This document shows, piece by piece, positions 40,315 to 51,360 of a DNA stretch of 64,000 nucleotides. This DNA is from Leptospira selangorensis. Lineage in GTDB: Bacteria > Spirochaetota > Leptospiria > Leptospirales > Leptospiraceae. Under the pieces are notes generated by a model. The model searched no databases and was not told the DNA's origin. It saw nothing but the letters and a program-made list of their open reading frames with translations. The stretch lies in the NCBI RefSeq assembly GCF_004769405.1, contig NZ_RQES01000016.1:310001-374000 (forward strand). The letters run 5' to 3'. Position 1 is the stretch's first letter; every line of letters begins with the position of its first letter. Made by a program: the position numbers and the translations under genes.

Positions 40315-42303
40315 ATGACTGCACTTCTTTTATTATTAGGACTTCTTTCTGCGGGAGCAGGAGCGTACACTTTATTCAGAGATCCGAATAGATCTTCAGG
40401 AAGTCCTGCGCCTTCTCCAGGCGGCGGTCCAGGGTCGGGCGCTTCCGGTGGAGGAAGTCCTTCTCCAGCTGACCGAGGAAAATTAGTCAATGTTGGAGAC
40501 CAAGATTCCGCTCCTTCTCCCTCTTCTTCTCCGTCTCAAAAAGGTGGTGGGCAACCGGAAGCACAGAAACCTGATCAAGAATGGAGTCCTCCTCCTGCCG
40601 GCGGTGAAAAACCGAATTATCCGGGATTAAAGAAGAAGGATAAATTACAACTTCCTCATGCAACAGACGATATCATTCGGAATAACTCCCGTTATGCGCA
40701 TCACAGAAGACCTCTTTTACATTCGGAAGCTTTAGTAGATAAAGAAAACTTCTTAGCTGCGTTGGAGATCCTAAAGAGGACTAACGCTAGAATCCCCGAT
40801 TCGGATATTAATGAAAAAATAGATAATAATATCCAAGCGATAGAAGATCATATCAACACTCCACCTGAGGAAGAGACTTATACTCCGGATGATCCGAATT
40901 ATAAAGGACCACCTATTCCGATGGGTGACTTGGTCAAAGCGATCAAGGACATTAGCCAAGCTTTAGGCGGCAGTCTCTCCCAAGGATTTGCAAATCCGAT
41001 CCAGATCCAAGCTCCTCCTGGAACAGAGGCCCCGAAACTTCCTGCGGAATTACCTCCAGGACCGGTATCTTATCAAATTATTTCTTATGCTCCTTCTTCC
41101 GGGCCTATGCCTCCACCTCCGCCGGGAGCACCAATCTCTTATAGTGCGGGAGTTCCTTCACCTCCGGGTGGATTTCCGCCTGGACCGGGTGGTCCGCCTC
41201 CAAGTGAAGGGCCAGGTCCTGTCAGTCCGGAGGATTTTGCTCCTTCTGAACCTTCTCCCAAACCTAAAGATCCTGATCATCTTGATCCGAATGAAATGGA
41301 TCTTCCGGAAGATACATTCTTCACGGACGAATGGGATAAATTTAAAGACCTTCCTCTTGTTGATAGGAGGACAGGAGAAGATCGTCGTTCCCAAGGAGAA
41401 AGAAGAGGAGGAGAAGGTTCTCGCAAAGACAGAAGGGGAGAAGACGATAGAAGAAAAGAAGATCTTTTCCAAGAGAGAGATGATTATCTAAAGAAGAAGG
41501 CGGAAGAAAAACGCCAAGAAAGAGAAGAGCAAGCATTAGAAGAACCTTTACCTCAGGATTGGCCAAGACCTGAATATCCGCTTTCAGATCAGATCCCAGG
41601 TTATGCTCCACCTGTTCTTCCGCAGATCGATCTAGTTCCGATCCGTTTACCGGATCCGGAAGATAAAGTTCTCCGAGGAGAACCTGAAGGAACTCCACAA
41701 GCGGCACCTGCTCCGTCTCCTAGTGGAGAAGCTGCTCCCACGCCAGGTCCAGTAGAATTACCTAAAATAGATCTTCCTGATCCTGTAGATGAAACTAAAC
41801 ACGAAGAATTCACACCTGATATTCCTCCTCTTGCAGGACCAGGTGCTCCTAGCGGTGCCGCACCGGCTCCTTCTCCAAGCGCTGAAGAAGCTCCTGAAAT
41901 TGAAGTATTGGATGGGGGTCTCGAACCTTTAGACCAAGATCGTCCTGAAGGTCCAAGTGGAGGCGGGGACGACGAGCCTAAAATGATCCATGGTATTCTG
42001 GAGTTAAAACCTCCGGAAGTGGATGATGCTCCGTTCTTAACCTTAACCTATGATTTCGGGAAGATACCTCACTCATTCAAACTTTCCAAAAATTACAGTA
42101 TTATGGAATACTCATATTATAAGTATAAACCGATGCTGATCAAGGCTCAGGAATTCGCTCGCCGCAAAATGTTGAAGAATGCTTTGAATTATTATCGTGT
42201 GATCAAATCCCAGAATATCCCTCCTGAACTCAGGAAGATGATCAATCGGAACATCAAGGATATCACAGAGTTCATGGAGAAATACTTAATGGCTAAAGGC
42301 TGA
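40315..42303 (+). CDS. Proline-rich membrane-anchored protein with charged DRR motif region
   Basis: 662 residues. One N-terminal hydrophobic helix (LLLLLGLLSAGAGAYTLF) anchors it. Residues about 22-100 and 215-335 are Pro/Gly/Ser-rich and probably disordered. Around 345-400 there is a short repeat of charged units (DRRTGEDRR, GERRGGEG, KDRRGEDDRR) leading to a charged helix. After a second proline-rich stretch, the last 90 residues form a compact helical domain (AQEFARRKMLKNALNYYRVIK) like a TPR pair; a matching segment occurs near residue 140 (ENFLAALEILKRTNARIPD). Function unknown; a long periplasm-spanning or scaffold protein would fit. Confidence 0.7.
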   Translation: MTALLLLLGLLSAGAGAYTLFRDPNRSSGSPAPSPGGGPGSGASGGGSPSPADRGKLVNVGDQDSAPSPSSSPSQKGGGQPEAQKPDQEWSPPPAGGEKPNYPGLKKKDKLQLPHATDDIIRNNSRYAHHRRPLLHSEALVDKENFLAALEILKRTNARIPDSDINEKIDNNIQAIEDHINTPPEEETYTPDDPNYKGPPIPMGDLVKAIKDISQALGGSLSQGFANPIQIQAPPGTEAPKLPAELPPGPVSYQIISYAPSSGPMPPPPPGAPISYSAGVPSPPGGFPPGPGGPPPSEGPGPVSPEDFAPSEPSPKPKDPDHLDPNEMDLPEDTFFTDEWDKFKDLPLVDRRTGEDRRSQGERRGGEGSRKDRRGEDDRRKEDLFQERDDYLKKKAEEKRQEREEQALEEPLPQDWPRPEYPLSDQIPGYAPPVLPQIDLVPIRLPDPEDKVLRGEPEGTPQAAPAPSPSGEAAPTPGPVELPKIDLPDPVDETKHEEFTPDIPPLAGPGAPSGAAPAPSPSAEEAPEIEVLDGGLEPLDQDRPEGPSGGGDDEPKMIHGILELKPPEVDDAPFLTLTYDFGKIPHSFKLSKNYSIMEYSYYKYKPMLIKAQEFARRKMLKNALNYYRVIKSQNIPPELRKMINRNIKDITEFMEKYLMAKG

Positions 42304-42385
42304 AAATTTGGCAGAGAAGTTTCTTTGGAAAAAAATCCCCAACTTTCCTAAAAAAGAAAAACTGCTTTCCATCCTGGCTGTCTAA

Positions 42386-42404
42386 ATTTAGAATGATTCT
42401 AAAT
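42386..42404. promoter_or_regulatory. Fur/PerR-like operator before the peroxiredoxin gene
   Basis: ATTTAGAATGATTCTAAAT is a perfect 9-1-9 inverted repeat. Its core TTAGAAT-N-ATTCTAA has the 7-1-7 form of PerR/Fur boxes (B. subtilis PerR: TTATAAT-N-ATTATAA). It ends one base before the AGGAG ribosome site and 14 bases before the ATG at 42418, so binding would block transcription start or early elongation. Regulator identity is inferred. Confidence 0.75.
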
Positions 42405-42417
42405 AGGAGAGAGCAAA

Positions 42418-42999
42418 ATGCCTCAAGTTACTTCACTCGCACCGGACTTTAAAGCAGAAGCCGTTATTGGCCAGCAAATCAAGGAAATCAAACTTTCCGA
42501 CTATAAAGGAAAGTGGGTTGTTCTATTCTTCTGGCCCCTCGACTTCACTTTCGTATGTCCTACTGAAATCATCGAGTATGATGCAAAACTAGACGAATTC
42601 AAAAAAATCGGAGCGGAAGTTCTGGGAGTTTCCGTAGACAGCGCTTTTACTCACCTTGCATGGAAGAATACTCCTCGTAAACAAGGCGGATTAGGAGATA
42701 TCAAGTATCCTCTAGTTGCTGACATAACCAAGTCAATCGCAAGAGATTACGGAGTTCTTTTAGAAGGCGGAATGGCTTTGAGAGGAACTTTCATCATCGA
42801 TCCAGCTGGAGTAATCCGTCAGTCTACCATCAACGATCTTCCTGTAGGAAGAAACATTGATGAAGCAATCCGTTTGGTAAAAGCTTTCCAATACGTTGAA
42901 AAACACGGCGAAGTTTGCCCTGCAAACTGGGACGAAGGAAAGAAAACCATGAAAGCGGATCCAGAAAAGTCCAAAGAATACTTCTCTGCGGTAAACTAA
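42418..42999 (+). CDS. ahpC: 2-Cys peroxiredoxin (AhpC/TSA family)
   Basis: 193 residues. Peroxidatic Cys47 lies in DFTFVCPTE and the resolving cysteine near 167 in GEVCPANW, the typical 2-Cys arrangement; [10 protein letters not shown] and the C-terminal YF motif (SKEYFSAVN) of eukaryote-like, overoxidation-sensitive forms are visible. It reduces H2O2 and organic peroxides in the cytoplasm. AGGAG is eight bases before the ATG. An operator-like dyad lies directly upstream and a terminator follows at 43015, so it is monocistronic. Confidence 0.93.
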   Translation: MPQVTSLAPDFKAEAVIGQQIKEIKLSDYKGKWVVLFFWPLDFTFVCPTEIIEYDAKLDEFKKIGAEVLGVSVDSAFTHLAWKNTPRKQGGLGDIKYPLVADITKSIARDYGVLLEGGMALRGTFIIDPAGVIRQSTINDLPVGRNIDEAIRLVKAFQYVEKHGEVCPANWDEGKKTMKADPEKSKEYFSAVN

Positions 43000-43014
43000 T
43001 CCAATACCAATGGA

Positions 43015-43036
43015 AATCCGGTCCTAGGGCCGGATT
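43015..43036 (+). terminator. Terminator after the peroxiredoxin gene
   Basis: AATCCGG and CCGGATT form a seven-base-pair GC-rich stem with an eight-base loop, followed by CTCCTTTCTAATTTCT, a moderate T-rich tail. Confidence 0.72.
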
Positions 43037-43119
43037 CTCCTTTCTAATTTCTCCTGGTCACCCATCCTTCCCCTTAAAATCTTGTTATACAGCCCTCATT
43101 CGGGCAAAACTCGCACTCA

Positions 43120-43159
43120 AGACTTTCGGAAAAGATTGCATCTTTCCTTATAAAAGTCT
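43120..43159 (+). promoter_or_regulatory. Structured leader before sufB
   Basis: AGACTTT (43120) and AAAGTCT (43153) are complementary, and inside them AAAGAT-TGC-ATCTTT forms a second stem, so the whole 40 bases can fold as one interrupted hairpin ending 21 bases before the sufB ATG. It could be an Fe-S regulator site or a 5' leader element. Function unknown. Confidence 0.45.
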
Positions 43160-43180
43160 AAGATATGGGAGAGAAATATT

Positions 43181-44593
43181 ATGGCACAAGCACTTGAGAT
43201 CATTTCCGACGAAGATAGATATTATCGTGCGGATAATTTTCCCAAAGGACTTACACGCAAAGTGGTGGAGTCCATCTCTCATATTAAAAATGAGCCTGCT
43301 TGGCTGACTGAATTCCGTCTAGAGGCATTTAAAGTTTATGAAAGTAAACCTATGCCTGGTTGGGGATTTTTTCCCAACTTCAAAGTGGATATAGACGAGT
43401 ACGTACATTATATAGGCGCAAATCATAAGAAGAAAAAATCCTGGGACGAAGTAGATCCTGAAGTATTAAAAAGTTTTGAAAGACTTGGGATCCCTGAACA
43501 TGAAAGAAAATACCTGGCCGGGATCGAAGCCATGGAAGATTCTGAGACTGTTTACGCTAACGTTAAAAAGGAACTTACGGATCTAGGAATTATTTTCTGC
43601 GATATAGATACTGCTATTCGCGAATATCCGGATATCGTTCGTAAATATATAGGGACTGTTGTTTCTATCGGGGACAATAAATTCTCCGCATTAAACTCCG
43701 CGGTATTTTCGGGAGGATCTTTCGCTTACGTTCCGAAAGGTGTCAAAACTCCTATGCCTTTACAGGCCTATTTTAAAGTGAGTGCTGCTTCTTCCGGTCA
43801 ATATGAAAGAACTCTTTTGATCGCAGAAGACGGAGCTGAATTGGAATATTCGGAAGGATGTTCTTCCGTGCAAGACAAAGGCACAAATTTCCATACTGCA
43901 GTGGTAGAGCTGATCGCTCATAAGAATTCTAAAATATTCTACACTACTATCCAAAACTGGAAAAAGAATATGTATAACTGGACCGTAAAGCGCGGTCTTT
44001 GCCATGAAGCAGCTCATATCACTTGGACGGATGTGAATATTGGAGCAAATACGATCAAGTATCCTGGTATCGTATTACAAGGTGATAATTCTACAGGTGA
44101 TATTCTATCCTTGGCTTTTGCCGGTTCAGGTCAGATCCAAGATACTGGCGCAAGGATCATTCACGTAGGTAAAAATACTCGCAGTAATATTCTTGCAAAA
44201 GGTGTTTCCTTAGACGGTGGGATCAACTCTTACAGAGGTTTGGTAAAATTCACCACAGGTTCTTCTAACGCTTATAGCCATGTGAAATGTGATGGTCTCA
44301 TGATGGATGATCGTTCTCAGTCACATGCGTATCCTTATAATGATGTAAGCGGGCAGAATGGAACCTTGAATTACGAGGCGACTGTTTCTCGTATCGATGA
44401 GGATCAATTATTCTATCTTCAATCCAGAGGACTTTCGGAAGACGATGCGAAACTTCTGATCATCAACGGTTTCTGTGAAGGTGTGACTAAACACTTGAAC
44501 GTGGAATATTCCGTGGAGATGACTAGACTTATCAGAATGATCCTGGAAGACGGGAAAGTTATTTCCGAACATTCGGATTCTTCCGTTTCCTAA
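43181..44593 (+). CDS. sufB: SufB, Fe-S cluster scaffold
   Basis: 470 residues, the usual SufB length. Conserved segments include [63 protein letters not shown] and the C-terminal [37 protein letters not shown]. It works with SufC and SufD in the cytoplasm to assemble Fe-S clusters. GGGAGAG precedes the ATG. Unusually no sufC, sufD or sufS is adjacent: a TPR protein and rlmN follow. Both rlmN and several respiratory proteins in this window need Fe-S clusters. Confidence 0.95.
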   Translation: MAQALEIISDEDRYYRADNFPKGLTRKVVESISHIKNEPAWLTEFRLEAFKVYESKPMPGWGFFPNFKVDIDEYVHYIGANHKKKKSWDEVDPEVLKSFERLGIPEHERKYLAGIEAMEDSETVYANVKKELTDLGIIFCDIDTAIREYPDIVRKYIGTVVSIGDNKFSALNSAVFSGGSFAYVPKGVKTPMPLQAYFKVSAASSGQYERTLLIAEDGAELEYSEGCSSVQDKGTNFHTAVVELIAHKNSKIFYTTIQNWKKNMYNWTVKRGLCHEAAHITWTDVNIGANTIKYPGIVLQGDNSTGDILSLAFAGSGQIQDTGARIIHVGKNTRSNILAKGVSLDGGINSYRGLVKFTTGSSNAYSHVKCDGLMMDDRSQSHAYPYNDVSGQNGTLNYEATVSRIDEDQLFYLQSRGLSEDDAKLLIINGFCEGVTKHLNVEYSVEMTRLIRMILEDGKVISEHSDSSVS

Positions 44594-44640
44594 CCGGAAA
44601 AAAGCTGGTATTCCTTCTAAAATCCGGTCATACAAATCAT

Positions 44641-45555
44641 ATGCAGAAAGTATTGGGTATTTTCCTGGTAGTTGGTTTGGTCCTGGCCGGGTTTCAGATT
44701 TTTTCTCCGGAGACAGTTTCTTCTAACGAACCTGAAAAAACAAGTTCTACGGCAACACCCGAAGAACAGGAAGTAAAAGTCGAGACTCCTAACGCGGTAT
44801 TTTTTTGGATCACTGCTACTATCAGTTCTTTTCTGGACCAATTAGAAAAAGAATCACAGAGCCGTAATACTCCTAGTAGCACTCCTAGTGAAAGTCTTAC
44901 TGACCAAGAATTGGGGGAACTTTTCCAACAAGGTTTAGATTCTTATAATGCAGCTGAATACGATAATGCTATTTCCCAATATGATCGTTATCTTGCGGTA
45001 AATCCTAAAAATTCTTCCGCATTCTATAATCGTGGTTTAAGTAAATATTATCTGAATAGATACACGGAGTCCGAGACGGATTTTGATTCGGCGTATTCTT
45101 TGGATTCCAAAAACTTGGACGCATTGTTCTACCGGGGCTTGAGCCGTTTCGGTTTGGAAAGAAAAGAAGAAGGTCTAAATGATATGAATAAGGCCATCAA
45201 TTCCGGTCTGATAAAGTCATATGCATTTGCGGAAAGATCGATCCAACTAGGTATATTAGAAAAAGCGAAAGAATCTTTGGCTGACGCTAAAAAAGCGGTA
45301 CAACTGGAGCCTGAATATCCTAGAGCGATCTTTGCCCTGGGATTTGCGTATTATGCGTCCGGAAAATATAAGGATAGTGTGGATTCTTATTCCAAAGTTT
45401 TGAAGATCTTACCGGAAGATTCGATCTCGTATTTTAATCGCGGATTAGGGTATGCTGCCTTAAAAAGAAAGGCAGAATCTTGCAAAGATTATAAAAAATC
45501 CTGGGATCTAGGATATGAAAACGCAGAAAAACAATATAAGGATTTTTGCAAGTGA
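44641..45555 (+). CDS. Secreted TPR-repeat protein
   Basis: 304 residues. An N-terminal hydrophobic helix ([18 protein letters not shown]) acts as signal or anchor; a Ser/Thr/Glu-rich linker follows, then about five or six tetratricopeptide repeats from residue 95 on ([52 protein letters not shown]). TPRs mediate protein-protein contacts, here probably in the periplasm. Its last bases overlap the rlmN start, so the two are translationally coupled, although no functional link is evident. Confidence 0.82.
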   Translation: MQKVLGIFLVVGLVLAGFQIFSPETVSSNEPEKTSSTATPEEQEVKVETPNAVFFWITATISSFLDQLEKESQSRNTPSSTPSESLTDQELGELFQQGLDSYNAAEYDNAISQYDRYLAVNPKNSSAFYNRGLSKYYLNRYTESETDFDSAYSLDSKNLDALFYRGLSRFGLERKEEGLNDMNKAINSGLIKSYAFAERSIQLGILEKAKESLADAKKAVQLEPEYPRAIFALGFAYYASGKYKDSVDSYSKVLKILPEDSISYFNRGLGYAALKRKAESCKDYKKSWDLGYENAEKQYKDFCK

Positions 45556-46625
45556 ACGAAACCCTTTCCGATTCCGAGATCAAAGAGAATAACTCCGGAA
45601 AAATTCCGGTCAAGGGTCATACCTTGGAGGAACTCACCCGGATCATTTCAGAATTAGGTGAAAAACCGTTTAGAGCTAAACAAATTTATAATGGATTATA
45701 CGCGAACCGTTACGAGTCCTGGGAAGAATTTTCTACAATCGGTAAGGATTTAAGGGAAAAACTAAAGGAGAAGTTTAGTTTCTCCTCCATCAGTGTCGCT
45801 AAACATTTAAAATCAGTGGATGGAACCCAGAAATTCACGTTCGAATCTGTTCCTGGAAGTGGAAAAGAATTCGAATCTGTTTGGATCCCTTCCGGAGACG
45901 GCGGAAGAAAAACGATCTGTATTTCTTCTCAAATAGGTTGTACCTTAAATTGTAAATTTTGCGCCACTGCTAAACTTCCTTATATGGGGAATCTAAAAGC
46001 TGGTGAGATCATAGACCAGATCCTGCAGGTGGAAAAGATCGTAGGTGATAGAGCCACAAACATAGTGTTTATGGGAATGGGCGAGCCTATGCATAATTAC
46101 TTTAATGTAATGCGTGCGGCGGAACTTCTTCATGATGAAGAAGCTTTGGGAATGGGCGCTAAAAGAATTACGATCTCCACTTCAGGAGTAGTGAACGGTA
46201 TCCGCAGATTTATAGAAAATAAAGAGCCTTATAATCTTGCAATTTCTCTCAATCATCCTGATCCGAACGGAAGAAAAGAGATCATGGATATAGAGGAGAA
46301 GTTTGCACTTCCTGAACTTTTGGATGCCGCCTTAGAATATACGAAAGTTCTAAAACGTAGAATCACATTCGAATATGTGATGATCCCTGGTGTGAACATG
46401 AGTGCCGAAGACGCTAAAAAATTAGTGAGGATCGCAAGAAGACTGGATTGTAAAATAAACGTAATCCCTTTAAATACTGAGTTCTTCGGCTGGAGAAGGC
46501 CTACAGATCAGGAGATAGACGAGTTTTTGCGACATCTGGAACCTGCTGGAGTTCCTATCTTAAACAGAAGGTCCCCTGGAAAAGACATCAACGGGGCATG
46601 CGGAATGCTCGCCGCAAAAAGTTGA
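45552..46625 (+). CDS. rlmN: RlmN, dual-specificity RNA (adenine-C2) methyltransferase
   Basis: 357 residues from a GTG at 45552 that overlaps the TPR gene stop as GTGA. Radical SAM motif CTLNCKFC near residues 131-138, glycine-rich GMGEP near 180, and the C-terminal catalytic cysteine in NGACGMLA. It methylates A2503 of 23S rRNA and A37 of some tRNAs through a methylated cysteine. N-terminal segment [34 protein letters not shown] is typical. Cytoplasmic. Confidence 0.95.
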   Translation: MNETLSDSEIKENNSGKIPVKGHTLEELTRIISELGEKPFRAKQIYNGLYANRYESWEEFSTIGKDLREKLKEKFSFSSISVAKHLKSVDGTQKFTFESVPGSGKEFESVWIPSGDGGRKTICISSQIGCTLNCKFCATAKLPYMGNLKAGEIIDQILQVEKIVGDRATNIVFMGMGEPMHNYFNVMRAAELLHDEEALGMGAKRITISTSGVVNGIRRFIENKEPYNLAISLNHPDPNGRKEIMDIEEKFALPELLDAALEYTKVLKRRITFEYVMIPGVNMSAEDAKKLVRIARRLDCKINVIPLNTEFFGWRRPTDQEIDEFLRHLEPAGVPILNRRSPGKDINGACGMLAAKS

Positions 46626-46656
46626 CCTTAGATCCGTATCGAATAACCTAGCTGGA

Positions 46657-46953
46657 ATGAGGCTGTCCCTTTTTTCGACCTTATTCTTATTTTCTTTTAT
46701 TATGATCGGGATCACCGATTGTAAAGATCCCTACCAACAAAAATGCCAAGAGATCTGCGGATTTTTCACCTCTTGCGTGGAGAAACAATTCCAATCCAAG
46801 GGACCCATGGAAGCTTCCCAAAAAAGTTTCATGCAGATTGAATGTGAATCCGGATGTTTGAGAGAACAAGGATACGCAATGCCTTGTTATGAGTCTGAAA
46901 AAACATGTACCGGATTTACACGTTGCCTCATGGAATCCGGGCTCATGGATTGA
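46657..46953 (+). CDS. Small Cys-rich lipoprotein
   Basis: 98 residues. The signal ends at IGITDC, a spirochaetal lipobox. The mature 77 residues hold eight further cysteines in paired spacing (CQEICGFFTSC, CESGCLREQ, CYESEKTCTGFTRC), likely four disulfides or a metal site. Leptospires encode several small Cys-rich lipoproteins of this type; function unknown. It follows rlmN by 31 bases and precedes the ArnT-like gene. Confidence 0.7.
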   Translation: MRLSLFSTLFLFSFIMIGITDCKDPYQQKCQEICGFFTSCVEKQFQSKGPMEASQKSFMQIECESGCLREQGYAMPCYESEKTCTGFTRCLMESGLMD

Positions 46954-46992
46954 TCCTTCGTTTTTTTATTAAGTTTGGAGTATTATAAAAAT

Positions 46993-48726
46993 ATGAATTT
47001 CGTTCAGGATGGGAAAAACGTTCCTTTTGTGAAATATTCTATTTGGTTTCTTTTAGCAGTGGCAATTCTGCCTTTATTTCTGACATCTCCTTTGGATGTG
47101 ATCGATATTGATTCTTCCCAATACGCCGAGATCGGCAGAGAAATGACGGATAGCGGTAATTGGCTTTTTATCAGAGATAATGGAAGAAGGTATCTGGACA
47201 AACCGATCCTAACTTTCTGGAAGATCAGCTCTTCTTTTACACTTTTCGGTCAGAATAATTACGCATTCCGTTTACCGGCAATCCTGATGACACTTCTCTC
47301 TCTTTGGGGAGTATTTACTATCACCAAATTATATTCAGGAAATAGTAAACGTGCCTGGATCTCCGTATTCTTATACGCGTTGTCTCCGGGTTTGTATGCG
47401 ATGGTGGTAGATCCTAAGATAGACGTATACGTAACTCCTTATATAATTTTGGTGTTCGCATTTTATTATTTGGGAACCAAAAAAAATCCTGCTTATTATT
47501 ACGCGATGTATCTCGCTATGGGACTTGGCTTTATAACAAAAGGGCCGATCGCAGTTGTGATCCCAGGGATCGGAATTGGTGGAGATATTCTTTTTAGAAG
47601 GGACTGGAAAAGACTTTTAGGAATGAAACTTTTTCCCGGAGGAATTTTAGCATTACTTCCTCCATTCTTATGGTCCATTCCCTTATACCTGGAATTTAAT
47701 ACTTACGGACCTTATTTTTTCCTTTGGGTACAATCCTTCGGTCGTTTTTACGTCAAGATGTACGACCAAAAATTCAATCCTCTATTCTTTTATTCCAACT
47801 TCTCTTGGGCATTCGGAATATTCATATTACCTTTCCTGGCTTGGATAGTATCGAATTTGGTCGGATTCGTAAAAGAAAAAGGCAAAAGTCTGATCGGGGA
47901 TATTCGAAAAAATGAATGGAAGGATCGAGATTTTGTTCCTGCATTTTGGTTATTCTTATTTTTATTTTTGATCAGTTTTTCCAAATACCAATTGCCTCAG
48001 TATATTTACTGGTGTCTTCCTGCGGGGGCGATTGTTGGTTCCGGATTTTTACTTAAACTGATCGAAAATCCGGAAGGATCTCTTTCTTTTGTCGGTAAAA
48101 TTTTAGTTTATCTGACTAGTTTAGGATTCGTATTTGCCGGGATCTTATTTCCGATCTTAGTTATGGATGTTTCTGTTTCCTATTATGTTTGGGTAGGGAT
48201 TTATCTAGGAATTGCAGCAATCGTTCTATTATATTTCAAAATGAACGCTGTGCTTGGGACCTTGATTGTATCCGTATCCTTCTTCTTTACTTTGGTAAGT
48301 TTGTATGCGTATCCATTACTTATTTCTTACCAACCATCTAAAGAAGTAGGGGAGATTATCCAAGAAGCAGAACCAGGAAAAGAAAAGTTTTTGATGTTCG
48401 GTGTTCCCGCTTCTAAAAGATCTTACGCTTTTTATTCCAGACGTATCACTAGAACATTATTCGATCCTGAAGTTCTTTTTGAAGCTCTGCAGAAGGATGG
48501 AGAAAGAATGATACTCATCTCCGAAAAGTATCTGCCTCATTTTGACGAGTTTACCGCGAATCGAGTGGATCTGGATATTTTTGCAGAGTATGAAAGTTAT
48601 AAGGTGGCAACGCCTGAGTTCGGTTTTTTCTTAAAATCTAAACGAGATTCTTTGACTACCAAGGTGTATTTAGGGAAGATCCGGTTTAAGCCGGGAAAAG
48701 AGACCGCGACTTCGAATTCTAAATAA
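46993..48726 (+). CDS. ArnT/PMT-like membrane glycosyltransferase
   Basis: 577 residues from the ATG at 46993 (a TTG at 46975 is also open). About eleven to twelve membrane helices. The first periplasmic loop has [21 protein letters not shown] and [10 protein letters not shown], the acidic catalytic signature of GT39/GT83 enzymes such as ArnT, which transfer a sugar from a polyprenyl phosphate to lipid A or protein. A soluble C-terminal domain of about 120 residues follows. Substrate unknown; glycan or lipid A decoration in the periplasm is likely. Confidence 0.82.
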   Translation: MNFVQDGKNVPFVKYSIWFLLAVAILPLFLTSPLDVIDIDSSQYAEIGREMTDSGNWLFIRDNGRRYLDKPILTFWKISSSFTLFGQNNYAFRLPAILMTLLSLWGVFTITKLYSGNSKRAWISVFLYALSPGLYAMVVDPKIDVYVTPYIILVFAFYYLGTKKNPAYYYAMYLAMGLGFITKGPIAVVIPGIGIGGDILFRRDWKRLLGMKLFPGGILALLPPFLWSIPLYLEFNTYGPYFFLWVQSFGRFYVKMYDQKFNPLFFYSNFSWAFGIFILPFLAWIVSNLVGFVKEKGKSLIGDIRKNEWKDRDFVPAFWLFLFLFLISFSKYQLPQYIYWCLPAGAIVGSGFLLKLIENPEGSLSFVGKILVYLTSLGFVFAGILFPILVMDVSVSYYVWVGIYLGIAAIVLLYFKMNAVLGTLIVSVSFFFTLVSLYAYPLLISYQPSKEVGEIIQEAEPGKEKFLMFGVPASKRSYAFYSRRITRTLFDPEVLFEALQKDGERMILISEKYLPHFDEFTANRVDLDIFAEYESYKVATPEFGFFLKSKRDSLTTKVYLGKIRFKPGKETATSNSK

Positions 48727-48825
48727 TTATTTTTTTCTAATTTTGAGAAAAAAAGTATAAGGGAAATTTTACAAATCCACCGAATTCTTAAGTAGGCTTT
48801 GTTATGAGCCTGGTTTGGTTTTGGT

Positions 48826-48842
48826 CCCAGGGTCCTCCTGGG
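48826..48842 (+). terminator. Small GC-rich hairpin between the ArnT-like and M20 genes
   Basis: CCCAGG-GTCCT-CCTGGG is a perfect six-base-pair stem in the 180-base gap. It is followed by GGCTACTTTTCCC, a weak T tract, so termination is possible but unproven; it may instead lie in the leader of the peptidase gene. Confidence 0.4.
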
Positions 48843-48906
48843 GCTACTTTTCCCTCTATCCTCTAAATTTCTGGACGATTCCTCGCTTATACTTTATAAA
48901 TGGCGA

Positions 48907-50343
48907 ATGTTTGTTTCTCGCTCTTTTCTGTTCCTTTGTTCTGTTTTATTCTTCTTTCAATGTGTTACTTCTCCCATTAAAAACACTCCTCTTAAAGAAG
49001 AAAATCATATCCTTTCTTGGGATAAAAGAGAAGCAGAAGCCGTTAAAATCCTGACTGATCTGATCCGGATCAAATCAGTTCGAGGCAACGAAAAACAAGT
49101 AGCAGAATATATCAGATCCATTTTCGAAAAAGAAGGCATCAAGACTAAACTGATCTCCGAGCCTGGGTTTCCGGATAGAGTGAATCTGATTGCAGAGTTA
49201 GAACCGAATGTTCCGAGTTCCGAAAAAGGCCTAATTCTTGGAAACCATTTGGATGTGGTGGAAGCGGATCCAAAAGAATGGGCAGAAGATCCATTTGCAG
49301 GAACAATTAAAGAAGGTAGAATTCATGGAAGAGGTACCTTGGATTGTAAGGGCCTCATTGCAATGCAGATCATTTCTTTTTTGGAGCTGAAAAGATCCGC
49401 GGTCCCACTTAAAAGAAAAATAATGTTCTTAAGTATGGCGGATGAAGAATCCGGAAGCGAAAGAGGAGCCAGATTTTTACTAAAAGTACATCCTGAATTA
49501 TTCAAAGGTTACGGATACATGCTGAACGAGGGAAGTTTCGGCACTAAGGATGTTGCCATTCCCGGAAGTACCATCTTCAATATACAATATGCGGAAAAAG
49601 GGAATCTTTGGTTGAACGTAAGAGCAAAAGGAGACCAAGGACATGGTAGCACTCCTAGCCAAAATTATCCTAGCCTCAGGCTTTTAAAATTTTTAACTGA
49701 AGTTTTGGAATATGATACGGATATCCGTATCTCCGAGGAAACCCAGGGATTTTTCTATCAACTGGGAACGATCAGCCGTTTTCCGAATTCATTCATATTA
49801 AAAAATTCAAATATTCCGATCTTGAGAAGATTATTGTACGGGCCGATCCGTTCAAGTAGGCAGTTGAGTGCGATCACTCGAAATACTAAAGCTGTTTCCG
49901 GTCTAAAAACCGAGGAAGGTAAAGGTCATAATGTACTTTCTTCCTTAGCAGAAGCGAAATTAGATGTAAGACTTCTTCCCGGATTTGATCCATTGGAATA
50001 TTTGAAAGAGATCCAAAGGATTGCGGAAAAATATGAAGTAGAAGTGGAACCTGCATCCACGGTGAATTCTGATAAATCTAAATTGGATTCGATCCTTTTC
50101 CAAACGATTGCTTCCGTTGCGACTCGTAAAATTCCCGGGAGTGTTGCCGCTCCTTTTATTTCTCCGGGCAAAACGGATAATGCATACTTTCGTCAGATCG
50201 GTATGGAATGTTATGGTTTGATCCCTGTTCTCCTGAACGAAAAAGAACTTACTATGCTTCATGCTAAGAATGAAAGTATTAGTGTAGAAAATCTGAAATT
50301 GGGAACACAGATCTTGTTCGAAATATTATACCAGATGAACTGA
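48907..50343 (+). CDS. M20-family zinc peptidase lipoprotein
   Basis: 478 residues. The signal ends at LFFFQC, a lipobox. M20 motifs in order: [21 protein letters not shown] (first zinc His and Asp), [26 protein letters not shown] (catalytic and zinc Glu), the dimerisation insert with [12 protein letters not shown] and a C-terminal [19 protein letters not shown] with late His in MLHAKNESI. It probably cleaves a dipeptide or acyl amino acid in the periplasm or at the surface. Confidence 0.87.
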   Translation: MFVSRSFLFLCSVLFFFQCVTSPIKNTPLKEENHILSWDKREAEAVKILTDLIRIKSVRGNEKQVAEYIRSIFEKEGIKTKLISEPGFPDRVNLIAELEPNVPSSEKGLILGNHLDVVEADPKEWAEDPFAGTIKEGRIHGRGTLDCKGLIAMQIISFLELKRSAVPLKRKIMFLSMADEESGSERGARFLLKVHPELFKGYGYMLNEGSFGTKDVAIPGSTIFNIQYAEKGNLWLNVRAKGDQGHGSTPSQNYPSLRLLKFLTEVLEYDTDIRISEETQGFFYQLGTISRFPNSFILKNSNIPILRRLLYGPIRSSRQLSAITRNTKAVSGLKTEEGKGHNVLSSLAEAKLDVRLLPGFDPLEYLKEIQRIAEKYEVEVEPASTVNSDKSKLDSILFQTIASVATRKIPGSVAAPFISPGKTDNAYFRQIGMECYGLIPVLLNEKELTMLHAKNESISVENLKLGTQILFEILYQMN

Positions 50344-50395
50344 TGTTCGTTTTGCCTCTATTTGGGCTGAAGCGCATTTATACATAGGTCTTCTT

Positions 50396-51358
50396 TTGCT
50401 TGTCAAGGAACAAGGACCGAGTCCTTATGTTCGAAAAACAAGAATTGGATCTACCTTGGTTCGCTATATTATTCCCTATATCTTTTTATACTTATTTTAT
50501 CTACCGTTCAGAATTCTTCCTTATAGAGCCTGTTTAATTTACGGAAGATTTTTAGTACGCCTTCTTTATCCTCTCGCTAAAAAACATCGTAAGATCGCGT
50601 ATGATAATATTTCTTATGCGTTTCCCGATTATTCTGAAGAAAAGAAGAAGGAACTCGTATGGAAAAGTTTTCTTCATATAGGTGACCTTCTCGCAGGTAC
50701 CTTGTTCGCTCCTCGTTTAAGTCGTAAATGGATGGATAAGTATCTGGTTTATGATGCGGAATCTTTAGCGATCGAGCAGAAAACGATACAAGATGGAGTA
50801 GGGGTTGTTCTGATCTCGGGACATTTTGGTACTTGGGAAATTCTTGTACAGTTCATGGGGATTAGAATGAAGGGAGGAGGGATTTATAAAAAAGTCCGAA
50901 ACCCTTATGTCGATAGACTCATTCATAAATTAAGAAGTAAGAATGGGATCAAATTAGTTTCCACAGAAGAATCCAGCCAAGTTACTAAAATGTTAAAACA
51001 AGGTTATTGGGTAGGATTCGGTTCCGACCAGAATGCTGGTAAGGTTGGGATCTTTGTGGATTTCTTCAATAGAAAAGCTTCCACATACCAAGGCCCTGCA
51101 TTGATGGCCTACTTAACCGGCGCAAAAATGTTACTATATTCGGTTTTATGCGGAGAAAAAGGAAAGGTAATGGTTCGAGTTAAGGATCTTGGCTTCGTAG
51201 ACAAATCCGCATTCTCCGATCGGGAAGCTGCAATCCGTCATTATACTGAAGTTTGGACCAAAGCATTAGAAGAAGAAGTTAAACTGTATCCGGAACAATA
51301 TTTTTGGGTACATAGAAGATGGAGAACCAAACCGGGAGATTTTCCGGGTCAAATTTAG
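50396..51358 (+). CDS. LpxL/HtrB-like acyltransferase
   Basis: 320 residues from a TTG at 50396. One N-terminal hydrophobic segment ([19 protein letters not shown]). The H-x4-E catalytic motif is GHFGTWE near residue 143, followed by the substrate region [19 protein letters not shown] and [18 protein letters not shown], as in late acyltransferases of lipid A biosynthesis. The C-terminus ends with [15 protein letters not shown], typical of the family. It acts at the inner membrane on lipid A or a related lipid. Related leptospiral paralogues exist, so the exact acyl specificity is open. Confidence 0.88.
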   Translation: MLVKEQGPSPYVRKTRIGSTLVRYIIPYIFLYLFYLPFRILPYRACLIYGRFLVRLLYPLAKKHRKIAYDNISYAFPDYSEEKKKELVWKSFLHIGDLLAGTLFAPRLSRKWMDKYLVYDAESLAIEQKTIQDGVGVVLISGHFGTWEILVQFMGIRMKGGGIYKKVRNPYVDRLIHKLRSKNGIKLVSTEESSQVTKMLKQGYWVGFGSDQNAGKVGIFVDFFNRKASTYQGPALMAYLTGAKMLLYSVLCGEKGKVMVRVKDLGFVDKSAFSDREAAIRHYTEVWTKALEEEVKLYPEQYFWVHRRWRTKPGDFPGQI

Positions 51359-51360
51359 TC

